64,000 nt of DNA from Todiramphus chloris collaris (taxonomy: Eukaryota > Chordata > Aves > Coraciiformes > Alcedinidae), in NCBI GenBank assembly GCA_025345505.1, contig JANVCC010000021.1, positions 31,616,419 to 31,680,418 on the forward strand. The letters run 5' to 3'. Below the pieces are notes generated by a model, which worked only from the letters and a program-made list of their open reading frames with translations, made no database searches and had not been told where the DNA came from. The position numbers and the translations under genes are program-made. This document shows, one piece after another, positions 36,815 through 48,480 of this stretch (positions are counted from its first letter, which is position 1; every line of letters starts with the position of its first letter).

Positions 36815-37600
36815 TCAGGATAGAATGCAACTGGTATGCAAGGAATCCATTTCACAACAGGTTCCTAAGCAACACTGCCTGCAAGCAACATGGGGATGGA
36901 GTACAGTGAAGATTCTATGGCCAGGCCTTGTGAAATCACAGAAGACATGGCTACTTGATGGTACTACAGGACTGATAAGCTGCCTGTTTGCTACCCTTTG
37001 CCAACCATCTGGCAGTTTTTGACAAAGTACTGTCCTTGTGCAAACTTTGCTTATTATAATACCAAAACACATCTTCATCCCAAAGGCTACCCACCTCCAA
37101 AGTGTAACCACCCCTCACTGACCTTGTGCTGTGAATTTTCTTCAGCTATATCTTTAAAAGCAAAGCAAGAGAAATTTACATGAATCATAATAGAGGTACT
37201 TGTGACTCAAGTCACTCAAGCTCCACCTTGAAGGTAAAAATTATTATAAAAATGGTTTAAGTAAGGGGCAATGTCAGGGAAGACATCATCATGGACAAGT
37301 CAGGGTGGATACTATCACTGATCATTCCTGACTCCTTGGAGCAGTTGACGGGCTGAGCCTTGCTTCCCCACCCTGAGGGACATCTTTGTGTAAGATCCGG
37401 ACTTTCTGAGTACTTCCCTGGGAAACTTAGAAATTTTACTGAGCTGCACTTTAATCTGACACATTTTGTATATCTGTACGTGCTTTGCAGACAGTGAATT
37501 TATCACTGGCAATCCACAAGAACCTGTATTTCTGCTGCTCTCAATAAACTGCACTATTCATGTGGCTAGCTGCAAGAGTCTCTCATTGGGCACCACCAGC
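36815..37600 (+). mobile_element. ERV LTR with TATA, AP-1 and poly(A) signals
   Basis: The block has LTR order. A U3 part (from about 36815; GGCCAGGCCTTGTGAAATC, CCCACCTCCAAAGTGTAACC) is followed by TATAAAAA at 37245-37252 and an AATAAA at 37543-37548, 298 bases on. The U5-like end AGAGTCTCTCATTGGGCACC follows. TGACTCA (37203-37209), a perfect AP-1 word, stands 35 bases before the TATA box. The TG start cannot be fixed, and CACCA near 37590-37600 may be the 3' edge. I believe this pattern matches a bird ERV LTR, but the family name is not certain. Confidence 0.62.
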
Positions 37601-37810
37601 TCCTTACTGGATGCGTGAAGCCGTGGATTGTGACTAGATGGGAGTGCAATGTGCTATTAGTGAATTGGGAGCTGGGAGAGTTCAAATACACTGAACACGA
37701 CCAGACTAATAGTGCCAAATTGGACATCACTCAGAATGTAAGTCCAGCCGCCCATGATCGCCCCATGATCAAAAAAACCCTAAATTCCACCAGTGGCACC
37801 AGCCTCTGAG
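37601..37810 (+). mobile_element. Possible ERV leader stretch after the LTR
   Basis: GC-rich sequence continues beyond the presumed LTR edge (GATTGTGACTAGATGGGAG, ATTGGGAGCTGGGAG), as a retroviral leader would. A 64-codon frame (37615-37809) has no Gag or other motif I can recognise. No clear tRNA primer-binding site was found. The sequence ends abruptly at the CR1 segment. Confidence 0.4.
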
Positions 37811-38960
37811 CCACATGTTAATCAGGTTTGTTCACCTGTTCCTTTCAATATTCTTCCCTGCCACTGAAGGGATTGAGGAGAAATTTTGGACTTCTGTTCA
37901 CAACTCTATCACTGCCAACCTGCATAACCAGTAACACATAGTAATCAGAGGGTCATAACAGACCAGGGATTTTCCTGGTGATGTCCCTAATCCAAGCCCC
38001 AGGGAGGCAGTATTGTCCTGTGGTCAGGTCAGCCCTCTGTTCCCTTCAGAAGGGAATCACCTACAACAATGACCCTCCTTCTTATCTTAACAGAAGCAGT
38101 CTTAATGCATGGAGCTGAACAACACACCCCAGGCAGTCCCCTGGATGACCTTCAACTACATCTTCATTTGCCTGGACCTCAAGTTCCAGAGCCCCATACC
38201 TGTTGTGTACGGGTAGTTGGGAAGGTGAGGGAGGCCAGAATGGGATTCACCTGCCTTCCTGTGCAGGGATCTGTTTTCATTCCCTCCATCTCTGAGGTCC
38301 CCTTCTTCTACCTGATGGCAAGAGGGGAGGGCATCCTGTGCTTCTTGTGGAGTCTCCATCTTCTGCCTTTTCCTCAGGCTGTGGCTCTAACAATCTATCT
38401 CCCTCTCACACACCCTGATAACTCTTTAACCTTTACAATTCCTCTTTCAGCTCTGCTCCCAGGCTGAGCAGATCATTCCCGTGGTTACTCCACACACAGG
38501 GTTTGTCTCTGCTGCCCTCCAATATGACTGACAGGCTCAGGTACTCCCTTCAGCTGGAGACCTGGATAGCTGTATGTTTCTGTGGGAGCTCCATCTGGGT
38601 CACTATTTTCCTTCTGGAGATGAACTTCTTAGCTGTGTCCATCTGAAGGGATACATCAAACTTCACAGTTGCTTTCTCCATGACAACACTGGTCTTGGTT
38701 CGCAGGCAAGCAGCTAACATTTTTGCAGATCCCTGCCATACTTCCCTGCATTGCTGTGGAGCTACAAGCAGGATGCTGAGTCCACATGTGTGCATTGACA
38801 CACACCCCATTGACTGCACTCTTGAGAGAGAGATGGCCACTGCTTCATTCTTCATGGACTGAGTGTTGTTCCCAGTTTCACCAAATTTAAATCTCCCGTG
38901 GGTCCCCTGGCAATGCCCCCAGCCATGACATAGCCCCTTGTATAACATAAAAGTCACTCC
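37811..38960 (-). mobile_element. CR1 LINE 5' segment (ORF1 region), minus
   Basis: On the minus strand this reads like the ORF1 part of an avian CR1, which is rarely kept because most copies are 5'-truncated. The rest of the element (ORF2, 3' end) is missing: at lower coordinates it gives way to the ERV leader or LTR. Either the ERV inserted in it or a deletion joined the two. The edges are approximate. Confidence 0.72.
37920..38957 (-). pseudogene. CR1 ORF1 (esterase-like) remnant
   Basis: CR1 ORF1 proteins bind RNA and carry an SGNH/GDSL esterase-like domain. The minus strand shows VVGDSLLKGTEG, with the GDSL block at 38061-38050, preceded by pieces typical of the N-terminal coiled coil (AELKEEL near 38450 and, in another frame, IRVCEREID near 38415). 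The first open piece is 135 codons (38957-38550) and another of 67 codons is at 38359-38156. Frameshifts separate them, and a stop follows GTEG, so no full protein is made. Confidence 0.7.
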
Positions 38961-39064
38961 TTGGTTCCTTTTCGTTGAAATAAGTTTAGCATTCTTTATA
39001 ATAGTTGTGGTTATTCCTTATATTCACTCCTGAGTTTCATGAGCACATTGCCTGTGCCCATGTC

Positions 39065-39873
39065 TGTCCTGGTTTGAGTGAAAACAGAACTAATTCTGTT
39101 CAGTAATTTTACTTTTCAGCTTGGTTCTTTTAATTAACTGCACTTTCTGAAGTTGGCAGCCTGTTCTCACAGACAGTGCCTGCTTCTAGTAGTGATAACA
39201 CCTTATGTTTAGAGTTACTACCAAGGATTGGTATGTAGACCAAGGCCACTGCTGGGTCCTGTGTACCACATTGGGGGGTGCAGGAAGTGAAAGGCTGCAC
39301 CTTCAGGGAGGAGCGGAGAGGATGGGTGACTCTAAACTGACCAACGAGGTATTCCATCCCATATATGCCATATTTGGTCTAGAGCTGAGGGACCCGAAGG
39401 GTCTCTGGGCTCTTCTCTCCCCTTTTGGACTGCTTTGCCAGCTTTTGCTTGGCTTGGCTCGGGTCTTCTTTCGGTTCCTTCCTTGGAGCACCCAAGGAGG
39501 ACTCTGTCCGTTCTGCCTTCGATCCAATCTGCGTGTTCCTGAACCTGGTACCAGAATCCAGCTCCTGAACATAGCTCCCGTCTGCTGCGGGGCCCAGCCT
39601 GGGACTCCCTCGAAGCCTGCACAACATCAGTGGTGACGGTGATGTAATTACCATCAGGGGGGTTGGGTTCAATACTGGTTTTGTATATATTTGTATATAT
39701 TCCATTTTTATAATCATTATTTTCCTTTTCATTAAAGCTGTTCTAGTTTCCTTTTCTAATTGCTAAGTCTCTCTCCCTTATTCCCTTTCTATTCCCCTCT
39801 GGGGAGGGTTGGGGGGTTAACAGAGAGCGTCTGTTATAGGTTTAAGGGGCTGCCCTGACCCTAAACCGCGACA
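39065..39873 (+). mobile_element. Complete solo ERVL-type LTR, 809 bp, with TSD
   Basis: The LTR begins TGTCCTGGTTT and ends AAACCGCGACA (9 of 11 as an inverted repeat) and is flanked on both sides by ATGTC (39060-39064 and 39874-39878), a perfect 5-bp target-site duplication as made by ERVL-type integrases. It is the best-kept element in the window. ATTAAA lies at 39731-39736, followed by a T-rich stretch and GGTTAACAGAGAGCGTC. The TATA position of its sister copy (50263) reads CATATTTGGTCTAGAGC here, so the promoter may be weakened. The 143-codon plus frame and two minus frames of 96 and 117 codons are incidental. No internal region is left, as after LTR-LTR recombination. Confidence 0.95.
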
Positions 39874-42414
39874 ATGTCCTTGGAGTCTTCTGTAGTAGGG
39901 ACTTGTTGATCAGTCACACATGGTGAGATCTGAGATGATATTTCATACTATACAGTGAATACTGTTCACTTTTGTTCAGTTGATGACATTGACTGTAAGT
40001 TGGATTACTAAAAAAAATCACTTACGTGTCCTCTTTTCTCCCTGCAGCAATTTGCTTAGGAAGTAAAGTTAGTTTACTTTCATATTGGTAAAAACATGTG
40101 CCATATATATATATATATGATTTTTAGATGCAATTTAACTTTGATGGAATTACCAAATACTAAAACTGCATTTGATTCTTCTTTGTGATTTGCAATAATA
40201 TTTTCTTCATATTGCGTATGTTTGCTATTGTTACTTACTTTTTCATTGTGCTGAGACTGGGACTTCATTTAATCTACTGAATATTGAAGACAAGGTAGCA
40301 CCCCAGTAGGTCAGTTTATCTGTGCATGATGTATGTAGAAATAAAGCTAACATAATTGTTGAAGTATGTAAGCTAAGGCAGGGTGCTGGCTTGAGAGTTT
40401 TAGGTCATCCGAGACTTAGTTAAAGATGATGTATTACTAGTGAAGTATTAATAAGTGCTATTTGTCACTATTGTTTGTATGTAATGTTGGAGAGAGTCTG
40501 TTAACAAAAGTGCTTTCCTGTAATTTTTAGACCATGCCATCATTTTGTGCTATAATAAGACAGTTAGTTTCTTCAGCTTTTAGCAGTTCATAACACTTCA
40601 AAGGAACATAAAACATGAAATTGCATGAAATGGTCCAAGTACTTTATCAGATAATGAGTAAAACACCACAACTGCTTTGTAACTCATAAAGCAAAATACA
40701 GATATAATGCAAGGATAAAAAGAAAAACATTTAAACAGTTGAATTATTTGGTGCTAAGGCTACTGCTACCACTAAGTTAACCTGAATCATCTATGTTTGT
40801 ATCTAATCAAAGTTCAGTGAAGACAAAATGTTGTTTCAAGGCTTTGGAGTTCTCTACAAATTATCAATGCATAAAGAACTGGAGTATGTGCATTTACAAC
40901 ATGCCTATGTGGAACAGTGCAATGCCTTGTTAACATATTCAGCTACTGTCTGTTGAACAGGTTTGTCTCAGTGGTATCATGCATATGTAGAAGTGGAGAT
41001 TAAAAAGTAGTATGGCCATGCTAGGCAAGTATCAATGTGCTGTAAGTGCACTGATCTGCTTAAGCCAATACATATCCCACTTCTATGTTGAGACAATAAT
41101 ATTTCTTACAGTTCTAAGTCCAACTTATTTGGAACCATCTATGTATTTCCTCTGCAGGGGACTGTGTATTACCATGTAGATATGTCTTCAACCATTAATT
41201 GTGCAACCATTACTTACACTGTTGGGCATTTTGTGTCTTCCTTAAAGTTTGTGAGGTTATGTGTTTTTGTCAGGATAAAGCATACATTTATTTTTGGTTT
41301 ATATCTCTCACCAGTAGTGTTTCCTGAACTCAGAAAAATGATGGAGAGTCAAGTTATAGAGAGATGGCACTCTCAAAGGTGATATCCGTTTTTATGCCTA
41401 ATTCACAATTTCACAATTTTCACTGTTTGGGTTTGGTTTTTTTAATGAGCATCTCCTGCTGTTACCAAGGCTAATGCCCTAGAGTCTTTGGAAGGAAAAA
41501 TAACATTTTCCATGAAACCAAGGGACTGTGGGCAGGGAGATGGTAAGAAGAAAAAAGGAGCCTCAGATGTAATGGTAGATAATTTTTTCCCTGTGGAGTC
41601 AGAGACCACTGAGTGAATTTTTTGAGGCCTCCAAAAACACTGCATTTCTGTACTGAGAGCAAATCTGAAGGAGAGGACTTGACCTGCAAGGTCACTGTAG
41701 GCAGAGCACAGATTTTTCTAAAAAGCTGTATTTCTGTTCTGTGTCATTCTGCTTTTTAAAATAGTAATTATTTTATCATCTACTAGTCGTTACTTAGTCT
41801 ATGAAATCCATGTTTTTTTAAAGTAGTGTCCTAAATTTATAAAATCCTTTCCATATTTTTTAAGTTCACCATTTCAAAGTTGCAACCAGACCTTCTTCAA
41901 AGCACAGACCAACTTGGAAATCTGACAGAAGAGACATTCAGCCACATCTGACATTAGAGGAAACTACCCAACAGGAAACATGAATATTTATAGATGGGAT
42001 ATAAATGGGATTCATACTGTCCAAATGTGATTTCTGTTTCAGCAATGTAAGATTTCAAACAATTTCAGAAAAAAGCCTGATAATGTAAGTATTTCAGCCA
42101 GTAGTGTACTACATTCAGCGCTTTGAATACCTGGTAAAAATTGTGGAGGTCTACACTGTGCTCTAGTAGGCAGATTTGTGTACTCTCAGAGCTAAAATTT
42201 TAGTACATTCCAAACCTTTCAAATATGAAACATATGCATAGTTCTTATATCAATGATGACTGAGCCTGGAAAAAGCATCATTTATACCAGTAGATGTATT
42301 GAGAGAACAGACAACAAACACTGGGAAAACTCAAGTTTCACTGTATGATTAGGTCCAGCTGAAACAAGAAAATAGGCCTAAAATGGAAATAATTAGTCCT
42401 GATTATAGAGAGGG

Positions 42415-42442
42415 AAAAAAAAAAAAAAAAAAAAAAAAAAAA
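42415..42442. repeat. A28 homopolymer
   Basis: Twenty-eight consecutive A. It might be the tail of a plus-strand retrocopy, but the sequence before it is not recognised and no matching target duplication was seen. Confidence 0.95.
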
Positions 42443-42973
42443 CGCAATCAGGTATGTCATGCTCCGGAATTAATTTGAACTAAAAGTGATTGAAATCTCC
42501 TCACCTATGATATCTGGAAATAAGTTCTGAGGAAAACAGCATAAAGTGCATGATAAAGCGCAATTCATCATAGTAACAACATGGATTGGGTGACCTCCTC
42601 AATTTTTGATTCTCAAGTGACCTGGATCTTATGATACTGGGGTTGAACGGTACAAAATATTGGTTAACCACTAACTTGAGGTCAAACCACTGAAAAAAAT
42701 GTTGACACCTAAGAGAAACTGTACAACAAAGTGAACATCAATAATTTTACAGAGGCATAATGGTACAGTATAATTCAGAATGAAATAATGAAGCAATTTG
42801 TTACAAATATTTGGATTAAAGTTCCATTTCATACTTAATAAAAATATCATATTGAACTGAAATTTATATTAGTATTATTATTAAGAAATAAAAAAGATAT
42901 TACAGTTTTGTAATGTGAAAGAATACATTAAATTGTTTGAAGAATTTTCCTTATTTGGGGATAATAAGCAGGA

Positions 42974-43040
42974 GTTTTTGGTGGTTTTTTTATTTTAGTT
43001 TTAGTTTTTATTTTTGTTCTTATTTTTGTTTTCATTTTTA
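42974..43040. repeat. T-rich low-complexity tract
   Basis: Irregular repeats of TTTTTATTTT, TTTTAG and TTTTTGTTC. Confidence 0.85.
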
Positions 43041-43260
43041 AGGACTCTTCATTTGCACAGCTTGGGAACCAAAAAATCACAGAAAATGTCTCTGTATAGT
43101 TCCCAGTCTCTAGACAGTATGCCTTTCTGACTTTTACAAAGACATCTCACCAATGACACATTTACATTAACATAATGCGTAAGTAGAATGCCATTAAGAA
43201 AAGTGTTGGAAATTATTGAGGACATTAAATATCTGCTCTATTTACACTCTTCCCATCCAC

Positions 43261-43321
43261 GTTATGTTCATTTCATGAACATAACACAGTCCATATGTTA
43301 CATTCATGGAATGAACGTAAC
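43261..43321. repeat. Two consecutive 25-bp hairpins
   Basis: Hairpin A is GTTATGTTCAT (43261-43271), loop TTC and its exact reverse complement (43275-43285). After 11 bases comes hairpin B, GTTACATTCAT (43297-43307), loop GGA and ATGAACGTAAC (43311-43321), 10 of 11 paired. All four arms are versions of GTTAYRTTCAT. The pair ends exactly where the CR1 fragment begins. Confidence 0.92.
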
Positions 43322-44166
43322 ACTCCAAGGTCCTGGAGAACAGGCAACTTGACTGAGGACTGAAGGAAAGCCAACATCACCCCAGTCTTCAAAATGGGCA
43401 AGAAGGAAGACTCAGGAAACTACAGGCCAGTCAGACTCACCTCCATCACTGGAAAGGTGATGGAACATTTCATTCTGGGCATCATCTCAAGGCATGTGGA
43501 GTAAAAAGGAGTTATCAGAAGTAGTCAGAATGAATTCATCAAAGGGAACTCATGTCTGACTAACCTGATAGCCATCTATAATGACATGACGGAATGAACA
43601 GACGAAGGGAGGGCAGCGGATATCGTCTTCCTTGACAACAAGTGGGGTGCTTTGCAAACAGGCTGACAGATAAAGCACACATGCCTGTGATTAGTGACTG
43701 ATGGAGATGGTACAGCAGAAGGCTATGAAGATTCTTAGGGGACTAGAACATCTCTCTTATGAGGAAAGGCTGAGGGTGTTGGGTCTTTTTAGTCGGGAGA
43801 AGAATAGACTGAAAGGGGGATCTTTTCAATGCTTAACAATACTTAAAGGGTGAGTATCGGGAGAATGGGGTCAGTCTTTTTTCAGTGGTTCCCAATGACA
43901 AGACAAGAGGTAATGTACACAAACTTGAAATAGGAAGTTCCATCTAAATGTGAGGCGGAACTTCTTTTCTTTGAGGGAAACAGAGCACTAGTACAGGCTG
44001 CCCAGAGAGCTGGTGGAGTCTCTGCCTCTGGAGACATTAAAAAACTGCCTGGATGTGTTCCTATGTGACCTTCTCTTGGTGAACCTGCCTTGGCCAGGGG
44101 GTTGGACTTGATGATCTCCAAAGGCCCCTTCCAGACACTATCATTCTGTGATGCTGTGATTCTGTA
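43322..44166 (+). mobile_element. CR1 LINE fragment with large internal deletion
   Basis: The first part (43322-43650) covers the RT fingers and start of the palm: GGAAACTACAGGCCAGTCAG (NYRPV), GGAAAGGTGATGGAACA (KVME) and TCGTCTTCCTTGACAAC, the motif A region. Right after it comes 3' material: GAAGGCTATGAAGATTC, CTCTTATGAGGAAAGGCTG and a good 3' end with GGACTTGATGATCTCC and CATTCTGTGATGCTGTGATTC. The catalytic palm and about half a kilobase around it are therefore missing at about 43650-43710. Stops also occur in the RT part. A standard CR1 3' tail is present. Confidence 0.93.
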
Positions 44167-46215
44167 ATTTGGGATGACTCAGCTTTAAGGAGGTTTAGGC
44201 AGTTCTACTATTTTCTAAGGATGACTTCACATATCTTTCTTTTCAGACTGCTCCTTTCTGCGAGGTGATGACAAAACAAGTATGCAGAAAGGTGTCTACA
44301 AACTGTCAAAGGTAGGTTGGGAGTGGTGGTCACTGGAACATAACCACACAGCTTGCTGACATATAATCTAAATTTATCTGCTTAACAGGATGGGTTAAGT
44401 GTGTGGATGGCCATCCCTTTCCCCAAAACACAAATATCCACACAAACCAGAGCTTCAGCACTATGAGTCTACTTTAGACTAGCATAAACTTGACACAGAA
44501 AAATATGAGACTTGCTCCTCTTGGTTGATATATTAGGTCCATGGATAAGAAAGCAATTCTTCTTCAAGCTCTAGCTTCACTTGTTATTGGATGTTCACCT
44601 ATGGCATCTCCCTAAAAATCTATTGTTCCAAAATGTATTGCATTAGCTTGTCGGCAGTAGCTGCCAACTGCTTTACTAAACACCTAGCACCAAGTAATCA
44701 TCAGTGGCTTGTGCTTTTCATCATGTGATGAAAAAAAAGAAAAAACTCTCAGTTACCATTTTTTTAAATTTTATTTTGATGCCTGAAGTTAAACATATAA
44801 AAGAAAGTTGCCAGGTTTTCAGAGGTTTTCTGGGTTTTTAGGTCTCATTTACATTAACAGGGTCAGAAGTGCTCAGTACTCATGAAAAAGTCAAACTGCA
44901 CAGTGGGATGATAGAATATGGCTTAAGGTTTCTAATTTTAGATATTGCAATTTGGCAAAAGCTGCCTGTAAATATTTCTGGCCATGTGAAGTTGCAACCC
45001 ATAGAGTATTTGCAATCCTATGATCTCCATGTAGGGTTACACATTTAAGATTATCTATATTATTCATTCCATTAATGTCTTGCAGTATTAATCCTGGTCA
45101 ATGCTGTACAGGCAGAGCAGCTAACTACTTATGAGATTAGAACTGTAGTGTTGCCAGTTTATAAAGGTTAGAAACATTAGAGCTGATTTTTCCTGTAGGA
45201 CACAGCATGTTAGAATTTAATGGTAATCTTGCTTCATTACCCATCACATTGTCTATTAAATAGCAAAATGATTGTCTTTATGTCTTTATTTCTCACTTCC
45301 TAAATTATTGCCATTTGGGAACATAAAACAGCATCCTTAAATATTTGAATGCATTACTTTATACTGAACATTATTTTCTTCCTAACTACTTAGAAATTTA
45401 TAGTTCAGGTTCATCAGTGAAGGACTTTCAACTTTACTTTGGGGATTTTTACAGCAATTTGAGTAATTTAAATGTGTATTATATTCTACCTCCCAAAAAG
45501 GAACAGCTGGCCTATTTATGTACATCAGCAAATGTCAGTTCCTTTAGAAAATTAAGGGCTTACTGCATAGTTGTCATAGCCAAAATAACCAATAGTTAAT
45601 AGAGACAGAATTTCATGTTTCCCCATGGCTCTTGGAATTCTTTTTTCACATTATGATTATTATTATTTTTAATCTGTGAATATGCAGCAGATTAGTAAGA
45701 ACCTGTCTTAGAGCAGTGGAATGAGTGTCAGGCTAGACTTTCTCTCCAAATCCTAATAGCATCTGCCAAGGTAAGCACACTTGTGTCTGAAAAGGAGGGT
45801 ATTTGCTTCCTTTAGAATTATTTTGTTGCCAGAGGTGTTGATTTAATTTAATTTCTTTCTATTTTAAACAATTAGCTCATAATTTTTTGATGGGGAAAGG
45901 AGTCTATGGGTGACTCCAGTCAAAATTCTTTGCAGCACAGAATTAAAGTATTTCAAGTATTTTTATCACTAAATATATGATCCAGAAATGGACCGCATAA
46001 TATAGTTTTGTATCCATGTAATACACTTTTACACAAAAATTTAAATCAGATGGAGTTTCCCCTGCTTATGAACTATGTGATTTGACAGTTTTCTTACAAA
46101 CTATCAATTTAGAAATGCAAGAATTGTTAGATTTTAATAGAATGATTCAATAGAAAATGTGATATGTCCATTAATACTGTATAAGTAGTTTTTATATTTA
46201 AAACACTGGGGTTTA
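44167..46215. other. AT-rich unique DNA
   Basis: No gene or repeat family is recognised. AAGGTAAGC at 45769-45777 resembles a splice donor but nothing supports an exon. Confidence 0.55.
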
Positions 46216-46310
46216 TTAAAAAAAAAAAAAAACAAAAAAAACCAAAACCAAAAAAACCCCAAAACAAAACAAAAACAAAACAAAAAAAACCCCACAAAAC
46301 CAAAATAAAT
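46216..46310 (+). repeat. A/C-rich low-complexity tract
   Basis: A run of 14 A is followed by mixed AAAAC, AAACC and CCCC words. The resemblance to the tract at 60940-61165 is in composition only. Confidence 0.9.
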
Positions 46311-47699
46311 ACCCTGAAGATTACTACTATTTGCATATGCAATCTGTTAAAGGCAATAAAATAGTCAACTTAGTATGGAATTTTAAATTTGTAAATACAA
46401 GTATTTTGTTATTTGAAATACTGAGCAGGCATTTGAATTTGGTATTTAGCTATGAACTTATATTTTACTTAACAACATGAAGATCAAAATGTTACCTTAT
46501 TTTTAAAAGAAGATTGGATTTTGAGTGAATTCAAATAATATTCTAATCAAAGGTACAATTTCAGATAAAATTAGATGACATACTGACATTTTTTTTATGA
46601 CACTTTAATACCTGCTCCTCCTTTATCTCTTCTATTAATATACTTTATTTCTTAAAGTATAGAAAGATATTTATTTTTCTTAGTTATTCTAATAACTGTG
46701 ATAGTGAAATGTCAGCCAATTAGTTTTATATAGGTATAAAAACATAAATATACCCTAAGTCAGTCTTCCACTGTTGACTGTTAAAATTCTCATTTAAAAA
46801 TGAAAGGTAACATAAGTCTTTATAATAATGAAATAATCCTTTTTCTACAAGTGTGTTTGTTTTATAAATCATTTTAATCTGTGGTTATAGCTAGAAGCCT
46901 TATGTTAATTCAACAAAACCAGAAAAAAAAAACGTATTTGAATGGCAGTCAAGTCCTAACACATCGAAAGCAGATCAGGTGTATTATCTTAGGTGATGCT
47001 CCCTATCCCCACAGTGTTGGAAGGTCATCCCCAACAAACCAAATACATACATAATTTACCCATTAATCTCTTTCCTTTTGGAAGACACAATGTTAAAGTG
47101 TCTGTTTGTTTGATTCCCCCCCCCCCCCAGTATTTTATAGGTACAGAAAATTAGAAGGAGCTGGTATCTCGCAGAGATATTGCAAGCAGTCTAGCAGACT
47201 GGGGGGTTGAAGGTGATTGGACCTTACACTGAGCACTTCAGAGAATCAAGATCCTAGCTGATGGCACTGTAACTAAATGCCACACAGGATGATGACTATG
47301 TGAGATGTAGTAGAATACTAAAATAATCGTGGTCCCCTTGCAGTATTGTAGCCCAGGAATTTAATGACAACTGCCTCTAACCTGAATGAGTTTCACAGCT
47401 TTCCATTTAGAGACTTGCTAAGAAAGTTACTGTTTCATTTACAATGATCCAACATTCAGGATTCTGAATGGGAGGGTCATCTCTTCTTGGATAAAACTGG
47501 TGATCTCTCCCAAAACTAAAAACCAAGCAAACCAGTTGAAAGGGATACTTTGTCATAGGTTTTCAAAATTGCTCAGTTTAAATCTTTTCCCCACATTCCT
47601 GAATGTTACCCCTTCATTTTACATCTTTCATGAATTGTCAGGCAGGTCTTCTTGCTCAAAATATTCTTATATTAGCAAACTAAATAAGAGCAGGGTTCA
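46311..47699. other. AT-rich unique DNA
   Basis: No gene or repeat family is recognised, apart from the C13 run. Confidence 0.5.
47116..47128. repeat. C13 homopolymer
   Basis: Thirteen consecutive C, preceded by GTTTGATT. G/C runs of this length are rare in this AT-rich window. Confidence 0.95.
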
Positions 47700-48480
47700 A
47701 GCAGTGATCTGAGACCACAGGTGCAGCTTAATTGTGCGACCTATGGTTTGGTTTAAGCCTGCACCATAGAGCATGTTGCCACACAATGTTTTGAAACAGC
47801 TGAAGAACAGTTTGCACTAAAGACCACCCCCAGTAAGCAGTTTTGATGTGGACAGCTTGCTTTGGAGCATAAGAGAAGGTGGACATTTGGACACCAACTA
47901 TGTCATGCCACTTGGTCTCGGAACCAGAGAACAGTTCCTGGATCATTTTATTTTTTAGGAGAGACTTTGCCTCAAAGAAAAGCTTTGAGCCCTTTATGCA
48001 TGGATTTCCTCACTCAGTACCTAATTGCTTCTCCACAAAGACATTGAGGGCACTGTGCCCATCCACCTTGCCAAGAGAACGGGGATGGCATTCAGAACCA
48101 AGAGGAAGAGAGTGATGAAGGAAACAAAGTCTGTGTGGAAAGTAGGGCTGACATATAAATACACCCCCCTCAGTCAAAGCATAGCTCTGTCCATTTATCT
48201 ACCAAGCTGCCTGCTGTACCAAAGAGATGAACTGGTGCAGTGGGACACTACAGAGGACAAGTACACTTTCTGTGCCTACTGCAACAACAGATGGACCTAA
48301 CTTCATTGTTACTCTTTTTCCCACCACACTGCTATTTACCTTTGTCTCCATCTGTTCTGTCTTGTCATGAGCTTATGTTGTGAATGCTCTGGATCAGTAA
48401 CTGCACCTTGCCAAGCTCAGTGGGGTTCTGATTGCTGCCTGGAGACAGGCTGTTAGGCTATATTCACAAGGGAAATTTAT
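47700..48480. other. GC-richer block, possible unidentified repeat
   Basis: The base composition and the cluster of overlapping short plus frames (47862-48047, 47879-48115, 48025-48300) differ from the surroundings. CATATAAATACACCCC (about 48151) looks like a TATA box, and the last 150 bases (CCATCTGTTCTGTCTTGTC, GCCTGGAGACAGGCTG) read like an LTR U5. The 91-codon frame ending CAYCNNRWT has no family I know. An old ERV LTR or a retrocopy fragment are both possible. Confidence 0.35.

Larger units (their letters stand above)
39874..43260. other. AT-rich unique DNA
   Basis: No gene or repeat family is recognised. A short (AT)n run lies at about 40103-40118, a 28-base A run at 42415, and T-rich sequence at 42974-43040. 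Confidence 0.55.

Noticed and set aside
39205-39636. 143-codon plus frame and several minus frames
   Set aside because: They lie inside a solo LTR with defined ends and show no protein family.
45769-45777. AAGGTAAGC splice donor
   Set aside because: An isolated word with no open exon-like sequence before it.
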